NCBI GenBank assembly: GCA_002691835.1
Contig: NZJA01000049.1
Coordinates: forward strand, 1-8,181
Source of the DNA: Planctomycetota bacterium
Lineage (GTDB): Bacteria > Planctomycetota > UBA8108 > UBA1146
DNA length: 8,181 nucleotides
Direction: 5' to 3'
The position numbers and the translations under genes were made by a program. A model generated the notes under the pieces. That model worked only from the letters and a program-made list of their open reading frames with translations, was not told the origin of the DNA and did no database searches. This document shows positions 5,964-8,181 of the stretch, piece by piece; position 1 is the first letter of the stretch, and every line of letters begins with the position of its first letter.

Positions 5964-7379
5964 TTAGCTCGAGGGGCCTCTTGCTGACGACCGTTGTTTT
6001 CTTGAAGGTTTACCACTTCCTGCAGGGCGCTTTTTGCGACCTCCTCGAGGAGACTTTTGCTCGCCACTATTACTACCGTCGTCGGTTCTTCTATTTCGAC
6101 GAGGGCCATTGCTTGCTGAGCTCCCTTGGCGTCGATTTCGGGAGGATCCTTGCTTTGGGCGTCCTCTTGACGGCCCCGACCGTGGCTTACGAGCTTGAGA
6201 CTTTCTACGGCCTTTTTCGGGTCTCGTGAAGTCCACTCCATCAAATCCGGGGGTTTCGATGGTTTCGATCTGTTGACCGATAATTTTTTCGATCTCTAGA
6301 ACCATGTCCATGTCCGCATCGGAAACGAAGGTGAAGGCTTTTCCTTCACGTTCGGACCTGCCGGTCCTCCCGATTCTGTGTGTGTAAGCTTCAGCAGTAC
6401 TTGGGATATCCAGATTGACGACATGGGAAACACTTTCCACATCGATTCCGCGTGCAGCAATGTCTGTAGCGACAAGAATCTCGAACTGTCCCTTACGGAA
6501 ACCATTCATTGCTCTATCGCGTTGATTCTGCGACATGTTTCCCTGAAGAGCGACGGCTTTGTGTCCATCTTTGCCCAGTTTTTCAGCGAGTTGTCGGGCT
6601 CTTCTTTTTGTTCGGGTAAAGACGATAGCGGAAGTAAAAGAATTCTCCTTGAGCATTTTCCTGAGGAGCTCGATTTTCTTTTTCTCAGGTACCGGGTAAA
6701 GGGCATGCTCAATGGTCTTGGCTGGAGCAGTGTGATTAATTTCTGCAACGAACGGATCGACTAAAATTTGCTGGGCCAGTTTTCTGATTTCTGCAGGCAT
6801 TGTCGCAGCGAAAAGTAGATTTTGTCTCTGATCTGGAAGCTCTTTTAAGATTCTTCGAATATCGGGAAGAAAGCCCATGTCAAACATATGATCAGCTTCA
6901 TCTAGGACCAATTTTTGGATGTATCGAAGATCGACATGTCCTTGTTGCATGAGATCGAGAAGTCTTCCAGGACATGCACAGATGATATCGGGATATCTTT
7001 TGAGCTTTTCAATCTGGGGTTTTTCTGAAACTCCACCATAGATAGTCATCGATCGTAATCTTGATCCACGTGTGAGTTTTTTGAACTCGTCATCAATTTG
7101 TGAAACGAGTTCCCGGGTTGGTGCAATTACGAGAACCCTTGGCCCTCTTCCTTTATTGCGAAGAAGAGATTCAATTGCTGGAATTGCGAAAGCAGCTGTT
7201 TTTCCCGTACCTGTTTGTGCTAAGCCTAGAATATCCCGACCTTCGATAGCGGGAGGGATAGACTCTGCTTGAATCGGGCGTGGATCCCGATAACCGGCTT
7301 TATGGATCGCTTGAGCCAGCGTTTCCTTCAGAGGAAGGTCAGTAAATTTCTTCAGCTGGATTGGCTCTTCTGGGCTCAT
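5964..7379 (-). CDS. rhlE: DEAD-box ATP-dependent RNA helicase, RhlE type
   Basis: This 471-residue helicase uses ATP to unwind short RNA duplexes, typically in ribosome assembly, RNA decay or cold adaptation. All superfamily 2 motifs appear in order: Q motif (Phe12 to Gln37), I AQTGTGKT (54-61), Ia PTREL (87-91), GG (115-116), Ib CPGR (136-139), II DEAD (160-163), III AAT (191-193), IV VFTRT (253-257), V ATDIAARGID (304-313) and VI HRIGRTGR (334-341). RhlE-like wording includes RQNLLFAATMP and GNMSQNQRDRA. Motif III is AAT rather than SAT, and Ib begins with Cys rather than Thr. Residues about 385-471 form a disordered Arg/Lys/Gly/Ser tail, probably RNA-binding. An in-frame stop five codons upstream, with no other start codon between, fixes the ATG at 7379, although the ribosome binding site is weak. 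The helicase call is certain; the RhlE subgroup is likely but rests on motif resemblance. Confidence 0.95.
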   Translation of the reverse strand: MSPEEPIQLKKFTDLPLKETLAQAIHKAGYRDPRPIQAESIPPAIEGRDILGLAQTGTGKTAAFAIPAIESLLRNKGRGPRVLVIAPTRELVSQIDDEFKKLTRGSRLRSMTIYGGVSEKPQIEKLKRYPDIICACPGRLLDLMQQGHVDLRYIQKLVLDEADHMFDMGFLPDIRRILKELPDQRQNLLFAATMPAEIRKLAQQILVDPFVAEINHTAPAKTIEHALYPVPEKKKIELLRKMLKENSFTSAIVFTRTKRRARQLAEKLGKDGHKAVALQGNMSQNQRDRAMNGFRKGQFEILVATDIAARGIDVESVSHVVNLDIPSTAEAYTHRIGRTGRSEREGKAFTFVSDADMDMVLEIEKIIGQQIETIETPGFDGVDFTRPEKGRRKSQARKPRSGPSRGRPKQGSSRNRRQGSSASNGPRRNRRTDDGSNSGEQKSPRGGRKKRPAGSGKPSRKQRSSARGPSS

Positions 7380-7389
7380 CTCGACGGCC

Positions 7390-7429
7390 GGCTTTCAGGG
7401 AAAATATGCCATTGGAGTGAGGCTTTCAG
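7390..7429. repeat. Direct repeat GGCTTTCAG, two copies, 31 bp apart
   Basis: GGCTTTCAG occurs at 7390-7398 and 7421-7429, a spacing of 31 bases or about three helical turns. Both copies lie just upstream of the helicase start, the second within the loop of the larger inverted repeat. They may be paired binding sites, or chance for nine bases. Confidence 0.4.
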
Positions 7430-7443
7430 CGACGGTCCAATGG
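7409..7443. promoter_or_regulatory. Perfect 8-bp inverted repeat upstream of the helicase gene
   Basis: CCATTGGA at 7409-7416 and TCCAATGG at 7436-7443 are exact reverse complements separated by 19 bases. The element begins 30 bases upstream of the helicase ATG, in the divergent spacer shared with pdxH. It could be an operator dyad, or a stem in the helicase mRNA leader if transcription starts further right. Confidence 0.5.
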
Positions 7444-7489
7444 GCTTGTGACTTAAATCGTTCAAAGCAGAAGTATATCGGTGAAGAAG

Positions 7490-7520
7490 TTGGATGTTTC
7501 CGATTCTGACGATTTATAGT
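7490..7520 (+). promoter_or_regulatory. Candidate pdxH promoter
   Basis: A good -10 box TATAGT (7515-7520, five of six consensus positions) has a weak -35-like TTGGAT at 7490-7495 with a long 19-base spacer. Initiation would fall at about 7527. That coincides with the upstream in-frame ATG, so either the mRNA is leaderless from 7527 or translation starts at 7566. Confidence 0.4.
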
Positions 7521-7524
7521 CAGA
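7505..7524. repeat. Inverted repeat overlapping the pdxH -10 box
   Basis: TCTGAC at 7505-7510 and GTCAGA at 7519-7524 are exact reverse complements around an 8-base spacer that contains most of the TATAGT -10 element. A factor bound here would block transcription, so it is a plausible repressor operator, though short. Confidence 0.4.
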
Positions 7525-7553
7525 TTATGTCTTCTGAAGTGCCTGAATCGTCG

Positions 7554-7560
7554 AAAGGGG
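7554..7560 (+). promoter_or_regulatory. Shine-Dalgarno-like AAAGGGG favouring the pdxH start at 7566
   Basis: AAAGGGG is followed by five bases and then ATG at 7566. The alternative in-frame ATG at 7527 has no such sequence upstream and would sit at the predicted transcription start. Confidence 0.5.
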
Positions 7561-7565
7561 CTCGA

Positions 7566-8181
7566 ATGAGTGAATCTTATCCTCCTCGACAGGATTACAA
7601 TTTCGCTGAATCTTCGATTCGTGCTGAGAATGTTCATGCCGATCCTGTGAAGCAGTTCGAAGCCTGGTATGCCGAAGAAGAGGCTGCCGGTCACGGGGAA
7701 CCAAATCGCATCGCTTTGGCCACTTCAACCCCTGATGGGGTTCCTTCCCTGAGAATGGTCCTGTTAAAAATATTTGGACCAGACGGCTTTCATTTTTTTA
7801 CTGATTACACCTCGAGGAAATCGACTGAGATGGAAAGTAATTCCAACGTGGCAATCTTATCGCATTGGCCACGATTACAGAGACAGGTTCGAATCGAGGG
7901 AGTCGTTGAACGATCGAACCGTCAAATCTCGGAGGAGTACTTCAACAGTCGTCCTCGCCTTTCGAAAGCCGCTGCTTCAGTTTCGGACCAGAGCTCGGCG
8001 ATGACCTCAAGAGAAGAGTTTGAGAAGAGATTGGACTCTCTGTCATCCGGAGAAGACTCGATTTCATGCCCGGAAAATTGGGGTGGATATTGTCTGAATC
8101 CCATCCGATTTGAATTCTGGCAGGGGCAACCAGGAAGGGTTCATGATCGGGTTCAGTATGATCTTCAGGGCGGTATTTGGA
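7566..8181 (+). CDS. pdxH: Pyridoxamine 5'-phosphate oxidase, 3' end outside window
   Basis: PdxH is an FMN-dependent cytoplasmic homodimer that oxidises pyridoxamine or pyridoxine 5'-phosphate to pyridoxal 5'-phosphate, the last step of vitamin B6 synthesis and salvage. The 205 visible residues align with the whole family up to GGIW; about eight residues of the usual W...RLxP end are missing at the window edge. Recognisable elements are RMVLLK (63-68, FMN and substrate contacts), TDYTSRKS (79-86), RQVRIEG (106-112), EEYFNSRPRLS (123-133), WGGY (172-175), EFWQG (183-187) and RVHDR (191-195). Lys68, Tyr125, Arg129, Ser133, Arg191 and His193 match the substrate-contact residues known from E. 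coli. After Ser133 the usual SQIGAW-type segment reads SKAAAS, which is unusual. The start at 7566 follows AAAGGGG at 5 nt; an ATG at 7527 would add 13 residues. It is divergent from the helicase gene. Confidence 0.94.
   Translation, partial: MSESYPPRQDYNFAESSIRAENVHADPVKQFEAWYAEEEAAGHGEPNRIALATSTPDGVPSLRMVLLKIFGPDGFHFFTDYTSRKSTEMESNSNVAILSHWPRLQRQVRIEGVVERSNRQISEEYFNSRPRLSKAAASVSDQSSAMTSREEFEKRLDSLSSGEDSISCPENWGGYCLNPIRFEFWQGQPGRVHDRVQYDLQGGIW

Noticed and set aside
5705..6229. Plus-strand open frame of 174 codons across the ATP-grasp start and the helicase tail
   Set aside because: It spans the ends of two well-supported minus-strand genes. Its openness comes from the Arg/Ser-rich tail codons of the helicase.

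Overview
The window carries six protein-coding genes and reads like a chromosomal segment of a Planctomycetota-type bacterium, probably aquatic, with about half G+C by eye. I infer this from three things. There is a lipoprotein of the CRTAC1/FG-GAP type. Two secreted proteins end in the same dockerin-like domain. One protein is built on an array of short Asp/Cys calcium-loop repeats. All three are common in planctomycete secretomes, but the taxonomic call is inference. No tRNA, rRNA, CRISPR array, transposase or phage gene was seen.

Left half, cell surface (1-4745). A partial lipoprotein gene on the minus strand (1-909, running off the left edge) is divergent from a secreted di-heme cytochrome c peroxidase/MauG-family gene (1198-2757) that carries a C-terminal dockerin-like domain. 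A strong rho-independent terminator (2784-2825) ends that transcript. A second secreted gene follows with its own apparent promoter and ribosome binding site (2973-4745). It encodes a signal peptide, a cohesin-like beta domain, 18 tandem calcium-loop repeats of about 19 residues, and a dockerin-like domain clearly homologous to that of the peroxidase. These three genes form an export and surface neighbourhood. The shared dockerin-like tail plus a cohesin-like domain next door suggests, but does not prove, a common anchoring or sorting mechanism.

Right half, cytoplasmic (4819-8181). A convergent ATP-grasp ligase gene (4819-5865, minus, TTG start) lies 98 bases downstream of an RhlE-type DEAD-box RNA helicase gene (5964-7379, minus). 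With no visible terminator between them, they may be cotranscribed. The helicase is divergent from pdxH, pyridoxamine 5'-phosphate oxidase (7566 to the right edge, missing only its last few residues). The helicase-pdxH spacer holds two inverted repeats, one of them overlapping a good -10 box.

The most interesting items are the peroxidase-dockerin fusion with its matching neighbour, the cysteine pattern of the calcium-repeat array, the motif III variant in the helicase, the atypical ATP-grasp signature, and the dyad-rich helicase-pdxH spacer. I see no clear evidence of an entirely new multi-gene system.
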